64,000 nucleotides of DNA from Phyllobacteriaceae bacterium (lineage in GTDB: Bacteria; Pseudomonadota; Alphaproteobacteria; Rhizobiales; Rhizobiaceae). Below the pieces are notes generated by a model. It was not told the DNA's origin. It saw only the letters and a program-made list of their open reading frames with translations, and did not search any database. Position 1 is the first letter of the stretch. Each line of letters opens with the position of its first letter. Below are positions 37,683-46,800 of this stretch, piece after piece. The position numbers and the translations under genes were made by a program. The stretch spans positions 89,005-153,004 of the forward strand of contig JANSXT010000011.1 of NCBI GenBank assembly GCA_024742765.1, read 5' to 3'.

Positions 37683-38987
37683 TCAGAGATGGTTGCCGAT
37701 CCGCGTTCCGGCCTTCAGGTAGCGCATCGGATTGACCGCCTTGCCGTTCTTGCGCACCTCGTAATGCAGATGTGGACCCGTTGACCGGCCCGTATTGCCC
37801 GCGGCGCCGACCCGCTCGCCGGCGGCCACCTGATCGCCGATCGCAACACTGATGCGGCTGAGATGGGCGAAACGCGTCTTCAGCCCGTTGCCATGATCGA
37901 GTTCGACCATCTTGCCGTAGCCGCCATGGCGTCCGGCCTTGGTGACGCGGCCTGCGGCCGGTGCCCGGATCGGCGTTCCGACCGGCGTGCGGAAATCAAT
38001 GCCGGCATGAAAGGCACTTCGGCCGAGGATCGGGTCGCGGCGCGGACCGAAACCGCTGGTGATCGCGCGGCCTGGCGCCGGGTGGGCGATCGGAAAAGCG
38101 GTGACTTCGCTTTTCGTATGCTCAAGCGCGTCGAGCGCGGCCTGCAGGGCTTCGATGCCGGTCTCGAACGATTGGTCCGCCGACATCTCGCCGATCGGCA
38201 CGAACGGGCCGCCGGCGGCATCGAGCGGCGTTGCTTCGGAACGGATCGGCAGACCCGATGCACGCGCGGCCTCGATGATGGCGTTGCGTTTGGAATGGGC
38301 GGCGCGGGCGAGAACGCCGAGCTGTTCAAGCTGCGCGGTCTCGATCTCGTCGAGCGTCGTCGTCACATTGCCGAGCGCCGTCAGCGGATCGGCCGGCGCC
38401 AGGCGGTCTGTCTTGGCGCTCGCTGCCGTGCGTGCCGTGGGCGCAAAGCCGAGCGCGGCCTGCACGGGAGGCGTGGACGATGCCAGCAGCGGATTGGCCG
38501 GCACGATGGTCTCAAGCGCCGCCTGATCGGCGCCGGGCCTCAGCGCCGGGACGGGCAGGGCATCGGCGGGAACCGCCTGCGCGCCGACACCGCGGCCGCG
38601 CGCCCGTTCGAGCAGCGGCGCCAGCGTGCCGGACCGTTCGGCGAGTGCGCTTTGCCGCGTCGCCAGTTCGGCGATCTTGCTTTCCATGAACTGCTGGTCG
38701 AGCAGCCGGTGCGAGGTGATCCGGTCGACCTGCGCGCGCAGCGAGGCGATCCGGTCCTCATAGGCGTGCTGGACGCGCGCCTGTCGCAGCACGGCCGCGT
38801 TGATCAGGTCGTCGCGCATGATCAGATAGCCGGTGGCGATCAGATAGCCGGCGGCAACCGCCAACAGGAGCGAAGCGCCCAGCGCCATCACCCACGGTCT
38901 TATGGTGAAATGCCTGATCCGGTCGCCCTGGGCGATGACGATCATGTGTGGTTGCTGGCGGCGTCCGAATACGGCGGATTGACCCAC
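37683..38987 (-). CDS. Membrane-anchored M23 family metallopeptidase
   Basis: Peptidoglycan endopeptidase-like protein of 434 residues. One N-terminal membrane anchor (about residues 32-57) follows a short cytosolic segment SAVFGRRQQPHMIVIAQGDRIRHFTIRPW that is typical of rhizobial members (VFGRR and RHFTIRPW blocks). A coiled region (RIASLRAQVDRITSHRLL) and an Ala/Pro-rich linker lead to the C-terminal LytM domain, with HAGIDF and HLHYEV carrying the zinc ligands. The start is a GTG at 38987. It converges on recJ. The LytM site looks complete, so activity rather than a degenerate activator role is expected. Confidence 0.88.
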   Translation of the reverse strand: MGQSAVFGRRQQPHMIVIAQGDRIRHFTIRPWVMALGASLLLAVAAGYLIATGYLIMRDDLINAAVLRQARVQHAYEDRIASLRAQVDRITSHRLLDQQFMESKIAELATRQSALAERSGTLAPLLERARGRGVGAQAVPADALPVPALRPGADQAALETIVPANPLLASSTPPVQAALGFAPTARTAASAKTDRLAPADPLTALGNVTTTLDEIETAQLEQLGVLARAAHSKRNAIIEAARASGLPIRSEATPLDAAGGPFVPIGEMSADQSFETGIEALQAALDALEHTKSEVTAFPIAHPAPGRAITSGFGPRRDPILGRSAFHAGIDFRTPVGTPIRAPAAGRVTKAGRHGGYGKMVELDHGNGLKTRFAHLSRISVAIGDQVAAGERVGAAGNTGRSTGPHLHYEVRKNGKAVNPMRYLKAGTRIGNHL

Positions 38988-39090
38988 GATACCCCGTCTC
39001 CCGTGTCATTATCCTGACGCGGAATTAGACGGTGTTAGGGTTAACAAAGCGTATCGGAGACCCGATCGGGCGTGCTCCCGGCTACCATTG

Positions 39091-39564
39091 TCAGCCGTTC
39101 AGAGCCGTGGCAGCTTCCAGAACCGCTTCGGCATGGCCGGGCACCTTCACCTTGCGCCAGACCTGGGCGATCTTGCCGTCCGCATCGATCAGGAATGTTG
39201 ATCGTTCAACGCCCATATATTTGCGGCCATACATGCTCTTTTCGACCCACACGCCATAGGCTTCCAGCGTGGTCTTTTCCTCGTCGGACGCGAGCTTGAC
39301 GGTGAGGTCGTGCTTGGCCTTGAACTTGTCGTGCTTGGCGGCGCTGTCGGGCGACATGCCGATCACCGCCGTGTTGGCCGCCTTGAACTCGTCGAGCAGG
39401 CCGGAAAAGGCGATCGCTTCCTTGGTGCACCCGCTCGTGTCGTCCTTGGGGTAGAAGAACAGCGCCACCTTCTGGCCCTTGAATGCAGATAGCGACACGG
39501 TTTCGCCATTGTCGGCCGGAAGGGTGAAATCGGGCGCTTGGGCGCCTGCATCGATTGTCGTCAC
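39091..39564 (-). CDS. bcp: Thioredoxin-dependent peroxiredoxin (Bcp/PrxQ-type), one-cysteine form
   Basis: Reduces hydroperoxides in the cytosol; 157 residues. The peroxidatic cysteine is C46 in FYPKDDTSGCTKEA. The usual resolving cysteine five residues later is absent (I51), and no other cysteine occurs in the protein, so regeneration must involve an outside thiol. Other blocks (APDFTLPADNG, VIGMSPDS, RSTFLIDADGKI) match the Bcp family. It lies between the M23 peptidase and a divergent AsmA-like gene. Confidence 0.93.
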   Translation of the reverse strand: MTTIDAGAQAPDFTLPADNGETVSLSAFKGQKVALFFYPKDDTSGCTKEAIAFSGLLDEFKAANTAVIGMSPDSAAKHDKFKAKHDLTVKLASDEEKTTLEAYGVWVEKSMYGRKYMGVERSTFLIDADGKIAQVWRKVKVPGHAEAVLEAATALNG

Positions 39565-39642
39565 GGATCGGTTTCCTCGTCATCGGGTTGGGTCGGCGCA
39601 TGCGGGCCCGGCGGCGCCAGACGCTTCGCACTCCCGCACGCC

Positions 39643-42600
39643 ATGACATATAAGGGATCGGGCGCGGGCGTCCATGGCGATTCCCGCTTCAATGCCAGGC
39701 GCGCAAACGGTCGGAACGGTTTGAACAGGCACGACACCCAATATGTGAAGTTCGAGCGCGACGCGGGCCGGCGCCTGCGAAAGCTGCCATCCCATGGCCG
39801 GCGCCGAAAAGGGCCGGTGCATGCACCGATTATGCCGCCGGCGGGACGACTGGCACGGCGGACGATCGGCTTTTCGCTGCTCGCGGTCATCATCGTCTTC
39901 CTGCTGACCGCCACCATCGCCGCCAGCGGCCTTCTGGCTGGCCCTGCCCAGCGCATGGCCGGCGAAACGCTGCAGCGCATGGTGCCCGAGGGCCATTCGC
40001 TGGTGTTGGGCAACACCGATGTGCGCCTTTCATGGCCGCCCAGCTTGGCGGTCACCTTCGACGCGGTGTCGCTGGCGCCGAGCCCTGATGCCGATCCGGT
40101 GGCGATGATGAACCGGTTGGCCGTGCGGATTGATCCGCTCAGCCTTGCGGGCGACAATCCGCGCATCGCCGGCATTACCGTTGAAGGCGCGCGGATCGAC
40201 CGGGCCGCGATGGCGGCGCTTGATGCCGGCAATGACGGTGCGCCGGGCACCCCGTTCGGACTGTCCGGTGTGCCCGAGCGGTTCGATGCCCTGTTTGCGG
40301 GCCTGCGCAGATGGGGCGCCATCCACCTGCACCAGGAAGGCGGGCTGCGGCTTGCCATCGCCGACAGCGCCATCCTCATGGGCGAAGGCGGCATGGTCTC
40401 GACCTTCTCCATCGATCATCTGGCGGGCCGCGCCGATGGCAGGGGCAATGCCGCATTCGAGGGCGAGATCGCTTTTGACGGCAGCCGCTCTGCGGTTTCG
40501 GGCGAATTGAACGTTCCGGGCGCTGCCCAGCCTTCGGAGCCCGCGCAACTGACTTTGGCGGTCGATGCGATGCCGTTTCCCTGGCGCCGCCTTCCGACCT
40601 TGTTCTCCGAGGTGGCCGCCGACCACGAGCCCGGCGCCGACCGGCCGCCCGTGCCCACCCAGACGGTACTTGAACTGGTCCACGCACCGGGCGAGGGCTC
40701 AGGCAATGTGCTGCGAGCGACGCTTGCGCCACAAGACCTGACATTGAAGCTCGGGGCCGACGACTTCGTGCCGCTCGGCGGGGAGATCGTCGCCGACTAT
40801 GGGTTCGAAGACCGGGTGCTGTCGATCGAACCGCAACAATGGTCGCTCGGCCGCTCGACCTTCGAACTGTCGGTGCGGATGCGCGATGCGGTTGGTGCCG
40901 ACACCGCGCCGGCCGGCGGGGCCGCGGCACTCGAATTCGATGCGATCGCCAATCGCGGGCGCCTGTCGCCGGCCGATTCGCCCGAACAGTCGCTGCGCTT
41001 TGCGGCGCGCGCGCGTGGCACGTTCGATCCCGCAGAGCGCCTGCTGCGCTTCACCGACATGGAGATGCAGTCCGATGCCGGCGGCGCACGCGCCGAGGGT
41101 CAGGTGAGCTTCTATGCGCCCGCGCCAAGCGCCGTGTTCCAGATGGACATTGAGGACATGTCCGTCGCCGGGCTCAAACAGTTCTGGCCGGCGCCCGTGG
41201 CGCGTGGCGCACGGCGCTGGGTCTTGGACAATCTCGCCGGCGGTCGGGTTGTCTCGGGCCGCTTCGACATTGTCGAACCGCTGCGCCGGCGCGTGCCGGG
41301 CACCAACCGGCGCGTCCTTGGCGACACGGCGATCGCGCTTGAGGTGGAAGGCGTGCGCTTCGACATTGCCGGCGATCTGCCGCCGATGCGCGATGCGGTC
41401 GGACGCATCGAGCATTCCGACCAGACCACGCGCATGCTGCTGCGGTCGGGCACGGTGTTCCTGCCGTCGGGCCGCACCGCCGAGGCCAGTGATGGCGTGA
41501 TGGTGATCCAGCCCGAAAATGACGACGGGCTGGTCGGCGCCGACGTCAACGTACGGGTGCGCGGCACGGCTGCGGCACTCGGCGAGATCATCGCACACAG
41601 GCCGATCAACGCCATGCAGTACCGCGCCTATGATCCCGACGATCTGAGCGGCGATGTGGATGCGCAGATCGCCATCGGTCTGTTCCTCAATAGCGGCGAG
41701 GACGGACCGCGGCCCGACTGGACCGTCGAGATGGACCTCTCGGACGCCGCCATTGCCGAGCCAATCGACGGCGCTTTGCTCACCGGCCTTGATGGAGCCG
41801 TCAGCGTCACCCCCGAGCGTGCCGACCTCGATCTGACCGGCGCGATCGACGGGCTGCCTGCCGACATCGCCATGACCATCCCGTTTTCATCGGAGATAGA
41901 GGCGGCAAGATCGATTACGCTGAGGCTCGACGATGCGGCCCGCGAGACATTCGCGCCCGGCCTTGACGTCCTGCTGCGCGGGCCGACCCCGCTCGAACTG
42001 GAGGGCACGGGCGCTGCGTTCGACGTGTCGGCCGACCTGACATCGGCCGAACTTGTCCTGCCGTGGATCGGCTGGTCCAAGGGCGCCGGCGTCGGCGCCG
42101 AGGCGACCTTCCATCTGCTTCTGGACGGCGAGACGGCGGTGCTCGACAAGTTCAACCTGACCGGCGGGCCGTTCGGCGCCGAAGGGCGAATTGCTGTGGA
42201 CGGCAACGGGCTCAGCCGCGCCCGCTTCGGCGCGCTGCGGCTGAATGAAGGCGACAGCGTTTCGGTCGATGTCCGCCGCGAGGGCGCAGGATATACGGTC
42301 AATGTCGAGGGACGGGCCGTCGACGCGCGGGCGCTGATCCGCCACGTCCGGCGGCAGATGCAGCAAAGCGGCGATGGAGGCGGCGACAACACGCCGGTGA
42401 CGGTTTCCGCATCGCTGGGCATGGTGCGCGGCTTTCGCGGCGTCGAAATGCGCGACGTGCGCACCGAACTGTCCATCCGCAATGGCGGCGTCGAAAACCT
42501 GTCGATCACCGGCACCAGCGACACGGGCATGCCGTTTTCGGTGGCGATCCGCGGACAGGGCGCCGAGCGGCGCGTGCGCATCGAGGCGTTGGACGCCGGC

Positions 42601-43161
42601 GGCTTTCTGCGGTTTCTTGATCTGTATGGACAGATCAGCGGCGGCGTCCTCAATGCCAGCCTTTCGGGCGGGGCGGGCGGCCAATTGTCCGGCCCCGTTC
42701 AACTCACCGATTTCCGCGTGTTCGACGAGCCGAAACTGTCGCAGCTCGTCTCGACGCGCGGCGACGGCACCGCGAGCCTGAGCGAAGCGGTGCGCCGCGA
42801 CATCGACACGCGCGAGGTCGTCTTCGACGTCGCACAGGCCAATGCGGTCTTTGCGCCCGGTGGCCTGTCGATCGGCCAGGGGATCGTGCGGGGACCGCTG
42901 GTCGGCTTCGCGCTGCAGGGGCAGGTCTATGACAGCGACGGCGAGATGCGCATGACCGGCACCTTCATGCCCGCCTATGGCGTCAATTCGCTTTTCTCGG
43001 AGATCCCGATCCTCGGCCTGTTCCTGGGCAATGGCCGCGAGCGCGGGCTGATCGGCGTGACCTTCAAGCTGGAAGGTTCGTTCGAACAGCCGCAGATCAC
43101 CGTCAATCCGCTGTCCGTGATCGCGCCCGGCCTTTTCCGCTCGATCTTCGAGTTTCGCTGA
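39643..43161 (+). CDS. Large AsmA-like/YhdP-type (DUF3971) envelope protein
   Basis: A very large protein, about 1170 residues from the ATG at 39643. One N-terminal membrane anchor (TIGFSLLAVIIVFLLTATIAASGLLAG by eye; core FSLLAVIIVFLLTATIAASG) is followed by repetitive beta-strand sequence. The central DUF3971 region and the C-terminal AsmA_2-like region with AYGVNSLFSEIPILGLFLG near the end are typical. The family is implicated in lipid traffic between the membranes. The start is uncertain: TTG 39721, GTG 39745 and ATG 39832 are alternatives, and TATAAG at 39647 could be a promoter -10. It is divergent from bcp. Confidence 0.82.
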   Translation: MTYKGSGAGVHGDSRFNARRANGRNGLNRHDTQYVKFERDAGRRLRKLPSHGRRRKGPVHAPIMPPAGRLARRTIGFSLLAVIIVFLLTATIAASGLLAGPAQRMAGETLQRMVPEGHSLVLGNTDVRLSWPPSLAVTFDAVSLAPSPDADPVAMMNRLAVRIDPLSLAGDNPRIAGITVEGARIDRAAMAALDAGNDGAPGTPFGLSGVPERFDALFAGLRRWGAIHLHQEGGLRLAIADSAILMGEGGMVSTFSIDHLAGRADGRGNAAFEGEIAFDGSRSAVSGELNVPGAAQPSEPAQLTLAVDAMPFPWRRLPTLFSEVAADHEPGADRPPVPTQTVLELVHAPGEGSGNVLRATLAPQDLTLKLGADDFVPLGGEIVADYGFEDRVLSIEPQQWSLGRSTFELSVRMRDAVGADTAPAGGAAALEFDAIANRGRLSPADSPEQSLRFAARARGTFDPAERLLRFTDMEMQSDAGGARAEGQVSFYAPAPSAVFQMDIEDMSVAGLKQFWPAPVARGARRWVLDNLAGGRVVSGRFDIVEPLRRRVPGTNRRVLGDTAIALEVEGVRFDIAGDLPPMRDAVGRIEHSDQTTRMLLRSGTVFLPSGRTAEASDGVMVIQPENDDGLVGADVNVRVRGTAAALGEIIAHRPINAMQYRAYDPDDLSGDVDAQIAIGLFLNSGEDGPRPDWTVEMDLSDAAIAEPIDGALLTGLDGAVSVTPERADLDLTGAIDGLPADIAMTIPFSSEIEAARSITLRLDDAARETFAPGLDVLLRGPTPLELEGTGAAFDVSADLTSAELVLPWIGWSKGAGVGAEATFHLLLDGETAVLDKFNLTGGPFGAEGRIAVDGNGLSRARFGALRLNEGDSVSVDVRREGAGYTVNVEGRAVDARALIRHVRRQMQQSGDGGGDNTPVTVSASLGMVRGFRGVEMRDVRTELSIRNGGVENLSITGTSDTGMPFSVAIRGQGAERRVRIEALDAGGFLRFLDLYGQISGGVLNASLSGGAGGQLSGPVQLTDFRVFDEPKLSQLVSTRGDGTASLSEAVRRDIDTREVVFDVAQANAVFAPGGLSIGQGIVRGPLVGFALQGQVYDSDGEMRMTGTFMPAYGVNSLFSEIPILGLFLGNGRERGLIGVTFKLEGSFEQPQITVNPLSVIAPGLFRSIFEFR

Positions 43162-43175
43162 GCCACGCTCGCACC

Positions 43176-43250
43176 GTCATTCCGGAATTTGATTCCGGAA
43201 TCCAGGACACAAGCCCAACAACGGATTCCGGATTCAAGTTTCGGAATGAC
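43176..43250. repeat. REP-like palindromic element, family A (copy 2)
   Basis: A 75-base element with terminal GTCAT and ATGAC, and inner palindromes TTCCGGAA-N-TTCCGGAA and ATTCCGGA/TTTCGGAAT. The layout and length equal those of the copy at 27089-27164, although the inner bases differ. It lies 14 bases past the stop of the AsmA-like gene and before convergent tyrS. Confidence 0.8.
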
Positions 43251-43296
43251 GCAGGCAAGAGGGCTCGAAGTTTGGCTTTGGCGAACGGCGCTGCCG

Positions 43297-44547
43297 TCAC
43301 ACCGGCCTGACAAGCACGTGCTTCTTCTTGCCGACCGACAATTTGACAACGCCGTCGGCAACCGCGCCCTGATCGATCGTCATGCGCTCGTCGCTGACCT
43401 GGGCATCATTGACCCGCACCGCGCCGCCCTTCACATGCCGGCGCGCTTCGCCGTTCGACGACGCCAGCCCGGCAGCGGCCAGCAGGCTCAAAAGCCCCAT
43501 GCCGGCCGACAGGTCGGCCGCTGGCACCTCGATCGTCGGCAGATTGTCCGACAGCGCGCCTTCCTCAAACGTCTTGCGGGCGGTTTCGGCGGCCTGTTCG
43601 GCGGCTTCGCGGCCGTGCACCACCGCCGTCGCTTCGGTCGCGAGCACCTTCTTGGCCTCGTTGATCTCGGTGTCTTTCAACGCGGCGAGCCTGGCGATCT
43701 CGCCCAGCGGCAGGCGCGTGAACAGCTTCAGGAAGCGCTCGACATCGGCATCCTCGGTGTTCCGGAAATACTGCCAGAAATCATAGGGGCTGAAGAGGTC
43801 TTCATTGAGCCAGACGGCGCCTTGCGCTGTCTTGCCCATCTTGGCGCCTGACGATGTGGTCAGAAGCGGGGTCGTCAGCGCGTAGAGCTGCGGTCCGCCC
43901 ATCTTGTGCGACAGGTCGAGCCCGTTGACGATGTTGCCCCACTGGTCCGAACCGCCCATTTGCAGGATGCAGCCATAGCGCCGGTTCAGTTCGGTAAAGT
44001 CGTAGCCCTGCATGATCATGTAGTTGAATTCGAGGAACGACAGCGACTGTTCGCGATCGAGCCTGAGCTTGACCGAATCGAAGGTCAGCATCCGGTTGAC
44101 AGAGAAGTGTCGGCCCACCTCGCGCAGGAAGTCGACATAGGAAAGCTGCATCAGCCAGTCGGCATTGTTGGCCATGATCGCGTCAGTGGGCCCGTCGCCA
44201 TAATCGAGGATGCGGCCGAAGACGCGCTTGATGCCGGCAATGTTCTCGTCGATCTTTTCAGGCGTCAGCAACTGGCGCTGATCGTCGCGAAACGAGGGAT
44301 CGCCGACCATCGATGTGCCGCCGCCCATCAGCGTGATCGGCCGGTGCCCGGTCTGCTGCAGCCAGTAAAGCATCGTCACCGAGATCAGATTGCCGATATG
44401 GAGGCTCGTGGCCGTCGCGTCATAGCCGACATAGGCGGTGATCGGCCCTTCGACGCATCTGGCGTCCAGCCCATCGGGATCGGAGATCTGATGGATGAAG
44501 CCACGTTCATTGAGAACGTTCAGGAAGTCGGACTTGTAGACGGGCAT
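43297..44547 (-). CDS. tyrS: Tyrosyl-tRNA synthetase
   Basis: Class I synthetase charging tRNA-Tyr, 416 residues from the ATG at 44547 (the open frame extends to 44694 but that part is junk-like). HIGN at residues 50-53 is the HIGH motif and KMGKT the KMSKS motif. [19 protein letters not shown] and [14 protein letters not shown] are the tyrosine-binding parts. The C-terminal S4 RNA-binding domain ([26 protein letters not shown]) is complete. Single-copy core gene. Confidence 0.97.
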   Translation of the reverse strand: MPVYKSDFLNVLNERGFIHQISDPDGLDARCVEGPITAYVGYDATATSLHIGNLISVTMLYWLQQTGHRPITLMGGGTSMVGDPSFRDDQRQLLTPEKIDENIAGIKRVFGRILDYGDGPTDAIMANNADWLMQLSYVDFLREVGRHFSVNRMLTFDSVKLRLDREQSLSFLEFNYMIMQGYDFTELNRRYGCILQMGGSDQWGNIVNGLDLSHKMGGPQLYALTTPLLTTSSGAKMGKTAQGAVWLNEDLFSPYDFWQYFRNTEDADVERFLKLFTRLPLGEIARLAALKDTEINEAKKVLATEATAVVHGREAAEQAAETARKTFEEGALSDNLPTIEVPAADLSAGMGLLSLLAAAGLASSNGEARRHVKGGAVRVNDAQVSDERMTIDQGAVADGVVKLSVGKKKHVLVRPV

Positions 44548-44611
44548 GGGTACCGTGTTCCGTGCAGTTGGTGGTCTACCGCGCCCGCCGGAACGGGCCG
44601 GGAGCTGCGAA

Positions 44612-45292
44612 CTATCGCCCGGCGAGCTTCCGGACATTGTCGGGCACCAGTTCGCCGCGCAGGCGCGCATCGAGATAATCGGCGCATTCGCCAAGCAGCG
44701 TTTCTTCCATGCCCGAAAAGAAATGGTTCGCGCCGGGCAGCGTCTTCTGGGTGATCAGAATGCCCTTTTGCGTGTGCAGCTTGTCGACCAGCCCCTGCAC
44801 CGCGTCGGGCGGGGCGACCTTGTCGTTCTCGCCATGGATGATCAGGCCGGACGAGGGGCAGGGCGCCAGGAACGAGAAATCATAGGTGTTGGGCTGCGGC
44901 GCGATCGACATGAAGCCTTCGATCTCGGGGCGACGCATCAGAAGCTGCATGCCGATCCAGGCACCGAAGGAATAGCCGGCGATCCAGCAGGACTTCGATT
45001 CCGGATGCAGCGACTGCACCCAGTCGAGTGCGCCGGCGGCGTCCGACAGTTCGCCCACGCCATGATCGAATTCGCCCTGGCTGCGGCCGATCGAGCGGAA
45101 ATTGAACCGCAGCGTGGTGAAGCCGCGCTTCTGGAACATATAGAACAGATTGTAGATGATCGGATTGTTCATCGTTCCGCCGAACTGCGGATGAGGATGC
45201 AGGATCATCGCGATCGGCGCCGTCTTGTCGGCGGCCGGCTGGTAGCGGCCTTCGAGGCGTCCCGCGGGTCCGTTGAAAATCACTTCAGGCAT
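44612..45292 (-). CDS. Alpha/beta hydrolase of the bacterial YfhR/dienelactone-like group
   Basis: A 226-residue alpha/beta hydrolase. The nucleophile is the serine of GYSFGAWIG, the acid is probably in [10 protein letters not shown], and the histidine is in [24 protein letters not shown] and [15 protein letters not shown] are typical of this group, which is common in alphaproteobacteria. The start at 45292 (MPEVIFNG) follows the family; the upstream extension to 45397 overlaps the promoter of the suf operon. The substrate is unknown. It is divergent from the suf operon. Confidence 0.85.
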   Translation of the reverse strand: MPEVIFNGPAGRLEGRYQPAADKTAPIAMILHPHPQFGGTMNNPIIYNLFYMFQKRGFTTLRFNFRSIGRSQGEFDHGVGELSDAAGALDWVQSLHPESKSCWIAGYSFGAWIGMQLLMRRPEIEGFMSIAPQPNTYDFSFLAPCPSSGLIIHGENDKVAPPDAVQGLVDKLHTQKGILITQKTLPGANHFFSGMEETLLGECADYLDARLRGELVPDNVRKLAGR

Positions 45293-45413
45293 CGGGTCTC
45301 CATGGCAGAACCGGCGGTGGCCCATCGCATGCGGCGTTGCCGGCATTGAGATGCGTGTTTGCGGCCCGGTTTCAAGGTCTGAAAAGGTTGAATGCAAGCG
45401 CGGAGGCCGTCAT

Positions 45414-45476
45414 ATGACCATCGTCCCCGAAATATCAAGGAAATCCCGCACCTTTCGGGAAAAGAGCGGCCCGTGA
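45414..45476 (+). CDS. Short leader ORF overlapping the cysteine desulfurase start
   Basis: A 20-codon frame beginning MTIVPEISRK, with a strong GGAGG site seven bases before its ATG. Its TGA overlaps the GTG start of the next gene (GTGA at 45473-45476), so translation would be coupled. No function is known for the peptide. It could be a regulatory leader or the remnant of a longer gene. Confidence 0.5.
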   Translation: MTIVPEISRKSRTFREKSGP

Positions 45477-46615
45477 CGCACTATCTGGACCATAACGCCT
45501 CTGCGCCCCTTCTGAAGGCCGCGCGCCAGGCCATGCTGGCCGCCATGGGCGTCGAGGGCAACGCCTCGTCCGTCCACAGGAACGGCCGGGCCTTGCGCGC
45601 CATTGTCCAGACGGCGCGCCGGCAAGTGGCTGGGCTGGTCGGCACCGCGCCCGACCACATCGTCTTTACCTCCGGCGCAACGGAAGCCGCGGCTACTTTG
45701 CTGACGCCGAACTGGTCGATGGGCCGGTCGCCGCTGACGATGGGACATCTCTACGTGTGCGCCGCCGATCACCCCTGCCTTCTGGCGGGCGGGCGGTTTG
45801 CGCCCGAGGCTGTCACAAGGATCGGCGTCGACGCGAACGGCATCGTCGACCTTGAAACGCTGAAGGCGCGGCTGGCCGCGCACGACAAGGCTTCCGGCCT
45901 GCCGCTGGTCGCCATGCACTGGGTCAACAATGAGACGGGCGTGATCCAGCCCGTCGAGGCGATCAGCGCCGTTGTGCGCGGCGCGGGCGGTATTCTGGTG
46001 CTCGACGCGGTGCAGGCGGCGGGGCGTATTCCCGTCGATCTTTCAACGGGTTTGGCCGATTTCCTGATTCTGTCTTCGCACAAGATCGGCGGGCCGAAGG
46101 GCATCGGCGCCATCGCCGGCGCGTCCGACCTGATGATGCCGCTGCCGCTGATCGCCGGCGGGGGACAGGAACGCGGCCACAGAGGTGGAACCGAAGCGCC
46201 GGCGCTGATCGCCGGCTTTGGCGCGGCGGCCGGGGCGGCCGGTGAGGGGTTGAACGGCTTTTCCGGGCTTGCGGCCCTGCGCGACCGGTTCGAGGCCGAA
46301 CTGCGGATGGTGACGCCCGATGTCATCGTCCATGGCGCTGGCACGCCGCGCGTCGCCAACACCAGCTTCTTCACCGTGCCCGGTATCAAGGCGGAGACCC
46401 TTGCCATTGGTCTCGATCTCGGCGGGTTTGCGGTTTCGTCCGGCTCGGCCTGCTCGTCCGGCAAGGTCGGCAAGAGCCATGTGCTCGAAGCCATGGGTGT
46501 CGAGGGCGAGGAGGGCGCGATCCGTGTCTCGTTCGGCTCTGAAACGCGGTGGGACGAATTGTCCGCGCTGATCGACGCGCTGAAACCGCTGATCGGGCGA
46601 ATGCGGGCCGCCTGA
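45473..46615 (+). CDS. sufS2: Cysteine desulfurase, IscS/NifS type (group I)
   Basis: PLP enzyme that removes sulfur from cysteine for Fe-S assembly. It has 380 residues from the GTG at 45473. YLDHNASAPL near the start, the PLP lysine in SSHKIGGPKG, and the active cysteine C327 in the flexible loop GSACSSGKVGKSH are typical of group I enzymes (IscS-like), unlike the group II SufS further downstream. Group I first in a suf operon is a rhizobial arrangement. The leader ORF overlaps its start. It is followed by a 185-base gap with its own regulatory site. Confidence 0.92.
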   Translation: MTHYLDHNASAPLLKAARQAMLAAMGVEGNASSVHRNGRALRAIVQTARRQVAGLVGTAPDHIVFTSGATEAAATLLTPNWSMGRSPLTMGHLYVCAADHPCLLAGGRFAPEAVTRIGVDANGIVDLETLKARLAAHDKASGLPLVAMHWVNNETGVIQPVEAISAVVRGAGGILVLDAVQAAGRIPVDLSTGLADFLILSSHKIGGPKGIGAIAGASDLMMPLPLIAGGGQERGHRGGTEAPALIAGFGAAAGAAGEGLNGFSGLAALRDRFEAELRMVTPDVIVHGAGTPRVANTSFFTVPGIKAETLAIGLDLGGFAVSSGSACSSGKVGKSHVLEAMGVEGEEGAIRVSFGSETRWDELSALIDALKPLIGRMRAA

Positions 46616-46683
46616 CCCCTTGCTTTTGCGGCTTAAAATGCCACATGCGATAAAACCTATCGGGAAAAGTCAGATTTTCGCTC

Positions 46684-46700
46684 TTTAGAACTTTTCAAAA
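46684..46700. promoter_or_regulatory. Candidate Irr box (iron control element) before sufB
   Basis: TTTAGAA-CTT-TTCAAAA differs at one position from the symmetric ICE consensus TTTAGAA-N3-TTCTAAA recognised by the rhizobial iron regulator Irr. It lies 100 bases before the sufB start, in the 185-base gap after sufS2. Control of suf genes by Irr and RirA/IscR-type regulators is known in Hyphomicrobiales. The match is by eye. Confidence 0.6.
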
Positions 46701-46800
46701 CTGATGTATGGACTAGATTGTCCGTTATGAAAGGCCGCGTCAGACGGCCGTCATGCACGCACGGGCGCTGCATGAAGCTCGGTTGGAAGGAGAGATCGCC

